From positions 62,001 to 126,000 of the forward strand of contig NZ_JADPJG010000019.1 in assembly GCF_023073335.1 (NCBI RefSeq): a DNA stretch of 64,000 nucleotides, given 5' to 3'. Of this stretch, positions 32,841 to 40,879 are shown piece after piece. The notes under the pieces are model-generated. The model saw only the letters and a program-made list of their open reading frames with translations. It searched no databases and was not told where the DNA came from. The position numbers were made by a program, and so were the translations under genes. The DNA is from Bradyrhizobium sp. 21. Its GTDB lineage: Bacteria; Pseudomonadota; Alphaproteobacteria; Rhizobiales; Xanthobacteraceae. Each line of letters opens with the position of its first letter. Positions within the stretch are counted from its first letter, which is position 1.

Positions 32841-33842
32841 TCAGGGACCGACGGCGTCCGTCAGCGCTTGCTGCGGCCGCGCCGTCAATCTCCGCGCGAT
32901 CGGCGTCAGCAAATAGGGCGCGAGGTGAATCGGAAGCTGCGTGAGGGCGAAATACAGCCAGGTGGTGGCCGGCAGCGCGCCCGCGGTCGCCGCTAGCATC
33001 AGTCCGAGATTGCGCTGTGACACCATCAGGCCGACCGCGAAGGCGCGCTCGGTGCCGATGCGGCGGAACAGCAGCGTGGTGACGGCGAGCAGCGTGAAAT
33101 AGACCGCGAAGGCGAGAGCCGCGATGCCGATCGTGAACAGGGGCGCGGCAACGAAATCGCTCGCCACGTCACCCATGATCGCGGCGGCAAAGATCAGCAG
33201 GATGATGATGTTGAAGCCGTCGATCGGCCGCTTGTGGCGCTGGATCGCTTCGGCACCGAAGATCCAGCGGATCATGGTTGCGGCGAACAGTGAGATCGCG
33301 AGGATGCCGAGCAGTTTTGCGCCGAGCGCGAGCGGCGAGATGCTGAGCATGCCGCCGAGGAAGAGGCTGGCGAACAACGAGGCGGTGAAGGGCACGATCG
33401 CGGTGGCGCTCACCAGCGCGACCAGCACGAGCGTGGCATCGAGGCCCATCAGCGCCGCCAGCGCCGGCGCGGCCATCATCGGCGAGGCCATGCCCTGGAG
33501 CATCAGCGCGAGGAAGAGGCCGGGCGCGCTTCTGTCGAGCCCGGTGGTGTGCGCGACCAGCCCGACGATCAGCGGCACGCCGATGGTGGTCCAGGCCGTG
33601 GCGGTCGCCACCAGTGCCGGCCGGCGCAGATGGCCGTAGAGCGCGGCCAGATCGACGCGCATGAACGAGATGCAGAGCAGAACGAGGATCGCCTCGGTGA
33701 CGTAAGGGCGCAGCACCGCGCCGAGCGGAGGTACCGCGAGCGCAATGAATACGACGGCCGCCACCCCGCGCGTGCCCTGGTCGCCAAGCCAGGCGAGCCC
33801 GCGCAGAGGGAACGTGAAGATGGTTTGAAGAACGGAAGGCAT
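32841..33842 (-). CDS. bile acid:Na+ symporter (BASS)-like transporter
   Basis: 333 residues from ATG 33842, 11 bases after the esterase stop. About nine or ten membrane segments: GVAAVVFIALAVPPLGAVLR, AILVLLCISFMRVDLAALYG, FLALMLQGMASPMMAAPALA, VALVSATAIVPFTASLFASL, and AVGLMVSQRNLGLMLAATAG, the last being the conserved GxxxxxRNxG-type region of the BASS/ArsB-related fold. Likely imports or exports an organic anion; substrate unknown. Probably one operon with the upstream esterase, so the substrate may be a product of ester cleavage. Confidence 0.75.
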   Translation of the reverse strand: MPSVLQTIFTFPLRGLAWLGDQGTRGVAAVVFIALAVPPLGAVLRPYVTEAILVLLCISFMRVDLAALYGHLRRPALVATATAWTTIGVPLIVGLVAHTTGLDRSAPGLFLALMLQGMASPMMAAPALAALMGLDATLVLVALVSATAIVPFTASLFASLFLGGMLSISPLALGAKLLGILAISLFAATMIRWIFGAEAIQRHKRPIDGFNIIILLIFAAAIMGDVASDFVAAPLFTIGIAALAFAVYFTLLAVTTLLFRRIGTERAFAVGLMVSQRNLGLMLAATAGALPATTWLYFALTQLPIHLAPYLLTPIARRLTARPQQALTDAVGP

Positions 33843-33853
33843 GCGGGACGTCG

Positions 33854-34801
33854 TCAGCCCAATCCCTTCAGCCACGCGCCGATCTCGCTCACGGCGACAT
33901 TGGCCTGTCGCAGCAATTTGCCCATCGTGAAGAAGCCGTGGAACTGGCCGGGATAGTGCTTGGTGATCACGGGCACGCCCGCTTGTGCGAGGCGCTCGGC
34001 ATAGTCGATGCCTTCGTCACGCAGGGGATCGGCGCCGGCGGTGAGCACATAGGCCGGTGGCAGGCCGGCAAGGCTTTTCGCGCGCGCCGGCGAGGCGCGC
34101 CAGTCGTGGATGTCGGCGGCGCCCTTGAGATAATGGTCGCGAAACCAGCGGATCACCGAATGCGTCAGCAGCACGCTGGTCTCGGGCTCGCTGTGGGAGC
34201 CGTGGGTCATGGCGAAATCAACGGCCGGATAAATCAACACCTGGCCCGCGATCGCGGGACCGTTGTTGTCGCGCGCGGAAAGCGCGACCACGGCGGCGAG
34301 ATTGCCGCCGGCGCTGTCGCCGCCGATCGAAAGGCGCGCGGCGTCGATGCCGAGCTCGCGCGCGTTCGCGGCAATCCATTTGGTCGCGGCGATCGCGTCA
34401 TCGGTGGCGGCGGGAAATTTGTGCTCGGGCGCGAGGCGGTAGTCGACCGAGATCACGATCAGCGCGGCTTCGACCGCGAGCTGGCGGCAGACGACGTCGT
34501 GGGAATCGAGATCGCCGATCACCCAGCCGCCACCATGGAAGAACACCAGCGCCGGGGACAAGCCGTCGTGTCGGCGCGGCTCTTTCGGAACATAGAGGCG
34601 CGCGGGAATCGTGCCGTGCGGCGCCGGGATCGCGAGCTCTGTGACGCGCGCAAGTTCGGGCGGTTCGGGGTTGGTGGCAAAGCGCGCCTGCGCGTAATAA
34701 GCCCGCGCTTCCGGTGCCGTCAGGGTCTCGTAGGCGGGGCGGCCGGCCTCCTGAAAGGCCTTGTAGACGGCGGCGGCGTCGGGATCGAGCACAACGGGCA
34801 T
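33854..34801 (-). CDS. alpha/beta hydrolase, HSL-family esterase
   Basis: 315 residues from ATG 34801 (GAGGTC upstream). HSL family signatures: the oxyanion motif FFHGGGWVIGDLDSHD, the nucleophile SIGGDSAGGNLAAV, Asp in LTAGADPLRDEG, and His in YPGQFHGFFTMG. It hydrolyses short acyl esters. The N-terminal cap (YKAFQEAGRPAYETLTAPEA) is typical. First gene of a probable two-gene operon with the BASS-like transporter. Confidence 0.93.
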   Translation of the reverse strand: MPVVLDPDAAAVYKAFQEAGRPAYETLTAPEARAYYAQARFATNPEPPELARVTELAIPAPHGTIPARLYVPKEPRRHDGLSPALVFFHGGGWVIGDLDSHDVVCRQLAVEAALIVISVDYRLAPEHKFPAATDDAIAATKWIAANARELGIDAARLSIGGDSAGGNLAAVVALSARDNNGPAIAGQVLIYPAVDFAMTHGSHSEPETSVLLTHSVIRWFRDHYLKGAADIHDWRASPARAKSLAGLPPAYVLTAGADPLRDEGIDYAERLAQAGVPVITKHYPGQFHGFFTMGKLLRQANVAVSEIGAWLKGLG

Positions 34802-35291
34802 GGGGGGCGACCTCAAGGGTTTCCAATTGTCGTTGGATGTCGTTTTCGGGGCAGCGCCGCCTCGGCCCCCGGGGAAGGGGCTTCCGACTATCCCATCCGG
34901 GAGCCGGTCTGGCCAGACGGCGCCGGAGGGGCAGGGAGCCGCCCTTCCCCCGCCGTTTACGCCGGCATTCGAATTTTGAACAATATTAGCCAGTTATCGA
35001 TTTCGCGCACCAGTTACGTACCAATTATCCGCAGTCGATTGAATTGTCGGAAGACTGCAATCTTGGAATGTGAAGTTCGACTTGGGAGGCGCGGCAGAAT
35101 GCGCGCGTTGCATGAAACTCAGAGCCACACTCCACCCAGGAGTCGAGGCTGGTCAACTGATCAAGACGGTGGAAAGCGTCGACGTGCATGAGAACAAAGA
35201 ATGAACATTGACTGTGGGAGTCAACGGCTGGATAGAGTTTCATTACACTCCCTCCGGTTGTCCTGGGCCAAGTGAGTCGAAGGAAGCGAGT
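34802..35291. other. left flank of the accessory insert
   Basis: About 490 bases without a clear gene. From about 34970 the composition becomes AT-richer than the surroundings, as in the gene that follows. A short open frame at 35112-35204 would encode a 30-residue peptide (MKLRATLHPGVEAGQLIKTV...) but has no ribosome site. A promoter-like element lies at 35208-35236. I see no tRNA or integrase. Confidence 0.45.
35208..35236 (+). promoter_or_regulatory. promoter with palindromic -35
   Basis: TTGACT (35208-35213), 17 bases, GATAGA (35231-35236) is a plausible sigma-70 promoter. The -35 forms an exact inverted repeat with AGTCAA (35219-35224), so a repressor could bind directly on it. It reads into the 704-residue protein gene 56 bases downstream. 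Confidence 0.45.
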
Positions 35292-37406
35292 ATGAGCAAC
35301 GTGACGCGACGAGCGCTGCGCGTGTACATGGCGCTGTCGGAGCTGAAGCAAGGTAGTGGGGACGTTCTGGACGCCCTTGTCCCGTTCTTTGAGCCTATCT
35401 TAGCGGTGATGCACGGCAAGGTCTTTGACCCCGAACTCTTGGCTAAGGGCGCGCGAAAGCTTTACCGCTGGCGCATCAATCGTGACATAGCCGAAGCCTT
35501 CATCCCGCGCCTGGTGAAGAAGGGATACATCCAGCGCAAGGCCAACGGTGTCTATGTCGTCGATTACCAGCAGCCTGCCGACGCCAAAGTCGATGACATC
35601 TCTAACATCTTGGAAAAGATCATCGACGAGTTTGAGAAGTTTCCGCCTCGGGTAACCGATCTGCTCAACTATCACCGCAGCCGCGAGGAGCTGACGGAAA
35701 TCCTCATCCGCTTCCTGCTTTCACTCGATGCATATGGGGAAGCCGCTTTCGCTGCGCAGGTCGATCGGATGTTTTCCGAAGAAGAGCGGCAGGTACTCGA
35801 TCAGCTCGAAGAAGGCGGCAAGCCGCTGCCGAACGATGACCGCTACATGAGCGCGCGGTTCGTGAAGCAGATGTGCACCAAGAAGCCGGAGTACGTCCCG
35901 CACTTCGCGCGTCTTGCGTCGATTGCGCTGCTCACGGAAGTCGTCGAGGACTTCGTGAAGCCGACGCAGCCGGCGACCAACGTGAACCTCACTGTCGTCC
36001 TGGATGGCCCGGTAGCGCTGGACTACCTTGGCTGCTCCGGCAAGCGGATGGAGGATGATGTGCGATCGATCATCGACTCTCTGCGCGGTATCGGCTGCAC
36101 CATCGTCGTCTATCCCATGACCATCGGGGAAATTCAGAACAATCTCACAACGATGCTGAGCAGACCACATAACAAGCGGTTTGGCGCCACGCATGCAGCC
36201 ATGGGCTCTGGCGAGGTGATGGAAAGCTATGTCCAGGCGGTGGCGAAAGATCCCGAGCTGGCGCTGGACAACGTAAGGATCCCCGTGAGGGCGATCGACC
36301 TGGATCAATTCCCCAACCAGCAAAAATGGTTTGATCAAGAACGCCATGACGACTTCCTGAACCAAGTCGTGTGGGGTAGCGATGTAGCCGCGAAGGAGCA
36401 CGATGCCACGGCCCTCACGCTGACTATGCGCCTACGCGAGGGCAGGCACAGCAGTGACCTCTTCCGGTGCCGGTATGTGTTCGTGACGCGCAACGCCACG
36501 TTCGAGCGCACGTCACGCCGATATTGTCTGCAGAGCCAGCTCCTCAATCAGGTGCAAACGGGACCGGTTGTTCATCTGCGCGAACTCGCAACACTGGCTT
36601 GGCTCCGCACGGGGCTTGGTCCTGCTGGTCAGGATATCCCGAAGGCGCACCTGCTCGCGACCTGCGACCGCGTGCTCCGCGCGCGTACCGAAGTGCAGGA
36701 CGCTGTTGCCGCTAAGCTCCAAGAAGCAACGCCCGAAAAGATGCCGCAATTCCAGCTGCTCATTCAAGATCATCGCAGCATCCAGCGCCTCGCCGACGAA
36801 ACCCTCAATGATGAGCATGTCGTGACGGCTGAGAACGCCAACCAACTCCTCGAAGCGATGCGTCAAGCCACCATCGAAGAGGAGAAAGCTGCAATGGAGG
36901 CAGAGAAATCTGCCGTCCGGCAGCGAGCGAACAGGCGCCATAAGGCTGACCAAACCGCTCTCAAAGACGCTGAGGCGCGTGCTGACGCGGCGACATCCGC
37001 GTTGGCTGGAGTGTCAGCGAGAGAACAAGGCCGTGTCGCTCGCGCCATCGCCCGGACAAATCGATTGCTCGCTATCATCGACCGCACCATTCTGGTGATC
37101 CTCCTCATCATGGGGGGTACCGGGGCATACGACTTCCTTACGGGCGGGAGCCTGAAGCAGTACCTTGCATGGAAGGTGGTGCTGGGGATCGCGGGCGCAT
37201 TCGGCCTGTATCACTTGATAGCTCACATCCGGGGAGCACACGTGCTCGGAACCTCGAACTTCCTGAATTGGCTCGGTAAGCGCCTGCTCAGGCCAGCCCT
37301 CGCTCGGGTCGACATTGAGGGCTTCGACATCGACAAGGAGATCGAGTTTGTGGGCGGTCAGGCTCGCAGAAAGGGTTCCGGCGGCCAAGATTTCACGCTC
37401 CATTGA
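35292..37406 (+). CDS. unrecognised 704-aa protein: PIN-like core, coiled coil, two C-terminal membrane helices
   Basis: ATG 35292 follows GAAGGAAG. Residues 50-110 may be a winged helix (YRWRINRDIAEAFIPRLVKK, then GYIQRKANGVYVVDY). Residues 233-405 have the spacing of a PIN-like nuclease: Asp in LTVVLDGPVALDYLG (233-247), Glu in YPMTIGEIQNNL (about 275-285), Asp in HDATALTLTMRL (369-380), and YVFVTRNATFER (395-406). Residues 530-593 form a charged coiled coil (EEEKAAMEAEKSAVRQRANR). Two hydrophobic helices follow (about 592-619 and 623-646), then a 58-residue basic tail. Composition and codon use differ from the neighbours and no partner gene is present. The PIN assignment is by motif spacing only. 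A membrane-anchored defence or toxin-like effector is one possibility; nothing proves it. Confidence 0.8.
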   Translation: MSNVTRRALRVYMALSELKQGSGDVLDALVPFFEPILAVMHGKVFDPELLAKGARKLYRWRINRDIAEAFIPRLVKKGYIQRKANGVYVVDYQQPADAKVDDISNILEKIIDEFEKFPPRVTDLLNYHRSREELTEILIRFLLSLDAYGEAAFAAQVDRMFSEEERQVLDQLEEGGKPLPNDDRYMSARFVKQMCTKKPEYVPHFARLASIALLTEVVEDFVKPTQPATNVNLTVVLDGPVALDYLGCSGKRMEDDVRSIIDSLRGIGCTIVVYPMTIGEIQNNLTTMLSRPHNKRFGATHAAMGSGEVMESYVQAVAKDPELALDNVRIPVRAIDLDQFPNQQKWFDQERHDDFLNQVVWGSDVAAKEHDATALTLTMRLREGRHSSDLFRCRYVFVTRNATFERTSRRYCLQSQLLNQVQTGPVVHLRELATLAWLRTGLGPAGQDIPKAHLLATCDRVLRARTEVQDAVAAKLQEATPEKMPQFQLLIQDHRSIQRLADETLNDEHVVTAENANQLLEAMRQATIEEEKAAMEAEKSAVRQRANRRHKADQTALKDAEARADAATSALAGVSAREQGRVARAIARTNRLLAIIDRTILVILLIMGGTGAYDFLTGGSLKQYLAWKVVLGIAGAFGLYHLIAHIRGAHVLGTSNFLNWLGKRLLRPALARVDIEGFDIDKEIEFVGGQARRKGSGGQDFTLH

Positions 37407-37572
37407 CGAGGTTTCGCCCGAGAACGTAAGGTGCTGGGTGGGTTGAAATTGTTGCAGAAATTACTTTCGTCCTGTTCCCGCCGTATTCGCCGTGTTAACC
37501 GGATGGCCTGCGAGCGGCGGTATCCCCTGTAGAATGTCCAGCAAGCCCGATTCGCTGTTAAAGCCGCGCGAG

Positions 37573-38586
37573 ATGTTTCGAACCATTACCCTGACAGGTC
37601 TTGCGGCGCTTTTGGCCGCAACTGCACTGACGGCTGCGACGCCGGCGCAGGCGCAGATCGGCACGATCTTTTCCGATCCGCCGCCGCTGCGGCCGCCCGG
37701 CAGTATTCCGCGCGGCCAGCCCCAGCCCCAGCCGCAGCAGATTCCCGACGACGATGAAGAGGTGCCGGAGCTGCCGCCGCAGGGTCGCGTGCTGCCGTCG
37801 CGCCCGATGGCGCCGCCGCCGGGACGGCAGGGCAATGTGATGCCGGGGCCGGTCGAGACCCAGCCCCTGGCGCCGCCACCGGGCTCTCCCGTCGCGCCGC
37901 CAAACCAGCCGCCGTCCGTGGCGGTCGCTCCGCCCAATCCGCAAGGCGCCCCGCAGCCGGGTGCGCCCGGTCAGCGCCAGCCGCAGCAGAAGGGTGGGCC
38001 CGCAGGCGCCGTGCCGCAGACGCCGGCGAGCCTCCAGCCGGGCGACGAGGTCGTCACCGAACCGCCGGCCCAGAAGATCGTGAACAAGAAAGCGACTTTC
38101 TCCGGCCTCGACAAGATCACCGGGCGCATCATCAATTTCGACGAGGATCTCGGCGAGACCGTGCAGTTCGGTGCGCTGCGCGTCAAAACCAATGCCTGCT
38201 ACACGCGGCCGGCGACCGAGGCCGCCAACACCGACGCCTTCGTCGAGGTCGACGAGATCACCTTGCAGGGTGAGGTGAAGCGCATCTTCTCGGGCTGGAT
38301 GTATGCGGCGAGTCCGGGCCTGCATGGCGTCGAGCATCCGATCTACGACATCTGGCTCACCGACTGCAAAGAGCCGCAGCAGACGATTGCGACCGCGGCA
38401 CCGGATCCCGGGACCAAGCCGGCCGCGCCACCGCCGCCCGCGCAGAAGAAGGCCGCGCCCAAGCAGGTTCAGCAGCGTCCGCCGCAGCCGTTGCCGCCGA
38501 TCCAGCAGCAACAGCCGGCTCCGCCACCGCCGCCGCCACCAGAGCAGCGGCCGGGTCTGTTCGGTTTCCCCGGCTTCGGCCGCTAG
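37573..38586 (+). CDS. DUF2155 secreted proline-rich protein
   Basis: 337 residues from ATG 37573; another ATG at 37534 adds 13. Signal peptide MFRTITLTGLAALLAATALT, cleavage near AQA-Q. Residues 30-170 are Pro/Gln-rich and disordered. Residues 185-270 are the DUF2155 domain: ATFSGLDKITGRIINFDEDL, GETVQFGALRVKTNACYTRP, IFSGWMYAASPGLHGVEHPI, YDIWLTDCK, with two cysteines probably forming a disulphide. The C-terminus is again Pro-rich. DUF2155 proteins are periplasmic in alphaproteobacteria; function unknown. It lies next to aat, converging on it. Confidence 0.9.
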   Translation: MFRTITLTGLAALLAATALTAATPAQAQIGTIFSDPPPLRPPGSIPRGQPQPQPQQIPDDDEEVPELPPQGRVLPSRPMAPPPGRQGNVMPGPVETQPLAPPPGSPVAPPNQPPSVAVAPPNPQGAPQPGAPGQRQPQQKGGPAGAVPQTPASLQPGDEVVTEPPAQKIVNKKATFSGLDKITGRIINFDEDLGETVQFGALRVKTNACYTRPATEAANTDAFVEVDEITLQGEVKRIFSGWMYAASPGLHGVEHPIYDIWLTDCKEPQQTIATAAPDPGTKPAAPPPPAQKKAAPKQVQQRPPQPLPPIQQQQPAPPPPPPPEQRPGLFGFPGFGR

Positions 38587-38595
38587 GATCTCTGA

Positions 38596-39276
38596 CTATT
38601 GCCGCGAGGCGATGATCTCGAGCGCGCGTGCGCCCGGGACCGCTTGACCTGCGGAGAGCTTCAGGAAATCGCCTGGCTCGCCCGCGAGCGCCTTGTCGAG
38701 CAGCGCGGTGTAGCGCCGCCTGGAAATCTCGGCCGCGCCAAAACTCTTCAGGTGCTCGGTGACGTACTGGGTGTCGAGCAGCTCGAAGCCGCCATGGATG
38801 AGCCGCGCCACCAGGTGCACCAGCGCGACCTTGGAGGCGTCGCGCGCAGTGTGGAACATGCTCTCGCCGAAAAAGGCGCGGCCCAGGCTGACGCCGTAAA
38901 GCCCGCCGACGAGGTCCTCGCCCTGCCAGGCCTCGACGCTGTGGCAATGACCGAGCTCGTACAGGCCGCCATAGAGGTCGCGGATGCGCTTGTTGATCCA
39001 GGTGTCCTCGCGTCCCGCCTGCGGCGCGGCGCAGCCGGCGATCGTCGCCTCGAACGCGGTATTGACGGTCACACGAAACTCATCCGAACGCACGGTGCGC
39101 GCGAGCCGCGAGGCCACGCGAAATCCGTCGAGCGGGATGACCCCGCGCAACTCCGGCTCGACCCAGAACAGGGTCGGATCGTCGGCGCTTTCGGCCATCG
39201 GAAAGATGCCGCAGGCATAGGCGCGCAGCAGCACGGCTGGCGTGATTTCAGACGGGGCGGAATCGCGCGAAGTCAT
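38596..39276 (-). CDS. aat: leucyl/phenylalanyl-tRNA--protein transferase
   Basis: 226 residues from ATG 39276; a TTG three codons upstream is the alternative. Family signatures: LLRAYACGIFPMAES, LFWVEPELRGVIPLDGFRV, DTWINKRIRDLYGGLYELGH, HSVEAWQGEDLVGGLYGVSL and GRAFFGESMFHTARDASKVA. It transfers Leu or Phe from tRNA to proteins with N-terminal Arg or Lys, marking them for ClpS/ClpAP in the N-end rule pathway. Cytoplasmic. Next to the DUF2155 gene, an arrangement I recall in related genomes. Confidence 0.96.
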   Translation of the reverse strand: MTSRDSAPSEITPAVLLRAYACGIFPMAESADDPTLFWVEPELRGVIPLDGFRVASRLARTVRSDEFRVTVNTAFEATIAGCAAPQAGREDTWINKRIRDLYGGLYELGHCHSVEAWQGEDLVGGLYGVSLGRAFFGESMFHTARDASKVALVHLVARLIHGGFELLDTQYVTEHLKSFGAAEISRRRYTALLDKALAGEPGDFLKLSAGQAVPGARALEIIASRQ

Positions 39277-39326
39277 GGTCGGCAATCATAGCAGGATCGC
39301 AATGCGGTTGCGATGGGCGGTGCGGA

Positions 39327-40442
39327 TCAGCCTGCAGCGGCGGTATTGGGCTTGCCGGGGGCAGGGGGCACACGGCGGAACCTCAGCATGACGCGGGTTC
39401 CGGAATGCGCGGGATCGCGCTCGACCGAGGCGTCAAGCTTGGTGGCCATGGCTGCGACGATGCGCTGGCCCATGCCGGTGGAACGCGGGTCGGCCTTGAC
39501 CTTGTCGCCGACGCCGTCATCGCTGATCGATAGCAGAAGATCGTCGCCCTGCGAGGTCAGCTCGACATGGATCGGGCCGGCGCCGTCGGGATAGGCGTAT
39601 TTCACCGCGTTCATCACCAGCTCGTTGACGACGATGCCGACGGCGACGGCGCGGTCCGGATCGATCTCGATCGGCTCGGCCTTCACCGTCAGGCGCGACA
39701 TCCGGTTGCCTTCGGCCGAGCGGCGGAGATCCTCGAGCAGGGAGTCCAGATACTGGTTCAGCACCACGCTCTTCAGGTCCTGCGAGGTGTACAGGCGGCG
39801 GTGCACCTGCGCGACCGCGGCGACACGGCCCATCGCATTGGTCAGGGCCGCCTTGACCTCGTCCTGCGCGGCGGAGCTTGCCTGAAGGTGCAGCAGCGAG
39901 GCGATGATCTGGAGCGAGTTGCCGACGCGGTGGTTGACCTCGCGCAGCAGCAATTCGCGTTCGGCGGCAAGCGCCGCGTAGCGGTCGCGCGAGGCATGGA
40001 TCTCGGCTTCGGCTTCCTCGCGCGCTTTCTGCAGTTCGGCCTGGCGCAGCGCGCCCTCGGCGGCGACGTGAAGCAGGGGGATGAAGTCGCCCTTGACGTC
40101 CTTGACGAGATAATCGGCGGCGCCCGCCTTCAGCGCCGTCACCGCGATGCTGGAATCCTGCGACGCCGTGACGAACACCACCGGCGGCGCGCCCGGGATC
40201 GCCATGATCTGCTCCAGCGTCTCCAGCCCGTCGAGGCCGGGCATGTACTGGTCGAGCGCCACGACGTCGATGTCGCTGTCGACGCTGTTTTGCGCCCCCG
40301 CGCGGCGGATGCGATCGAGGCCTTCCTCGCCGCTTGCCGCATGAACGACCTTGTAGCCGCGGCGTGTCAGGCCGCGATCGACCAGGCGCGCCAGCGCGCC
40401 GTCGTCGTCGATGTAGAGCAGTGTTGGCGTGCGCTGGTTCAT
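39327..40442 (-). CDS. receiver-HisKA_2 histidine kinase
   Basis: 371 residues from ATG 40442, whose ATGA overlaps the preceding response regulator stop. Residues 1-125 are a receiver (TLLYIDDDGALARLVDRGLT, phospho-Asp in DVVALDQYMPGLDG, TASQDSSIAV, and Lys in DYLVKDVKG). A helix follows at 130-175, then the HisKA_2 phospho-His motif LLREVNHRVGNSLQIIASLL and a HATPase (VGIVVNELVMNAVKYAYPDG, SDDGVGDK, GMGQRIVAAMATKL). Third gene of a three-gene phosphorelay operon. Confidence 0.92.
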   Translation of the reverse strand: MNQRTPTLLYIDDDGALARLVDRGLTRRGYKVVHAASGEEGLDRIRRAGAQNSVDSDIDVVALDQYMPGLDGLETLEQIMAIPGAPPVVFVTASQDSSIAVTALKAGAADYLVKDVKGDFIPLLHVAAEGALRQAELQKAREEAEAEIHASRDRYAALAAERELLLREVNHRVGNSLQIIASLLHLQASSAAQDEVKAALTNAMGRVAAVAQVHRRLYTSQDLKSVVLNQYLDSLLEDLRRSAEGNRMSRLTVKAEPIEIDPDRAVAVGIVVNELVMNAVKYAYPDGAGPIHVELTSQGDDLLLSISDDGVGDKVKADPRSTGMGQRIVAAMATKLDASVERDPAHSGTRVMLRFRRVPPAPGKPNTAAAG

Positions 40443-40879
40443 GGGGCGGCGGGCGGGACCTGGATGACCGAGAAGAACAAGCCGAGCTGCCGGATGGCAT
40501 TGGCGAAATTCTCGTAGTTCACGGGCTTGGTGATGTAGACGTTGCAGCCAAGCTCGTAGCAGCGTTTGATTTCCTGGGAATCGTCGGTGGTGGTCAGCAC
40601 CACCACGGGCGAGGCCTTCAGATATTTGTTCTCCTTGATCTGCCTCAGGATGTCGATCCCGGTCATGTCGGGGAGGTTGAGATCGAGCAGGATCAGGAGC
40701 GCATTGCCCTTCTGCACCAGCCCGCTGCCGTCGGCCCCGAACAGGTGCTTCATCGCGTCCGTGCCGGTGGCGAAGGTGATGATCTCGTTGTTGACGCCGG
40801 ATCGGCGGATGTTCCGCTCGATCAGCCGCGCGTGTCCCTCGTCGTCCTCGATCATGATGATGCTGACGGGTTGAGTCAT
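40439..40879 (-). CDS. response regulator (Rcp1-like single receiver)
   Basis: 146 residues: SIIMIEDDEGHARLIERNIR, a beta-loop extension (AMKHLFGADGSGLVQKGNAL), phospho-Asp in ILLDLNLPDMTGIDIL, PVVVLTTTDDSQEI and the Lys of YITKPVNYENF. The extension between helix 2 and strand 3 is typical of Rcp1-type regulators that pair with phytochrome-like kinases. Both ends overlap neighbouring genes by ATGA, so the three proteins are made together. Confidence 0.93.
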   Translation of the reverse strand: MTQPVSIIMIEDDEGHARLIERNIRRSGVNNEIITFATGTDAMKHLFGADGSGLVQKGNALLILLDLNLPDMTGIDILRQIKENKYLKASPVVVLTTTDDSQEIKRCYELGCNVYITKPVNYENFANAIRQLGLFFSVIQVPPAAP

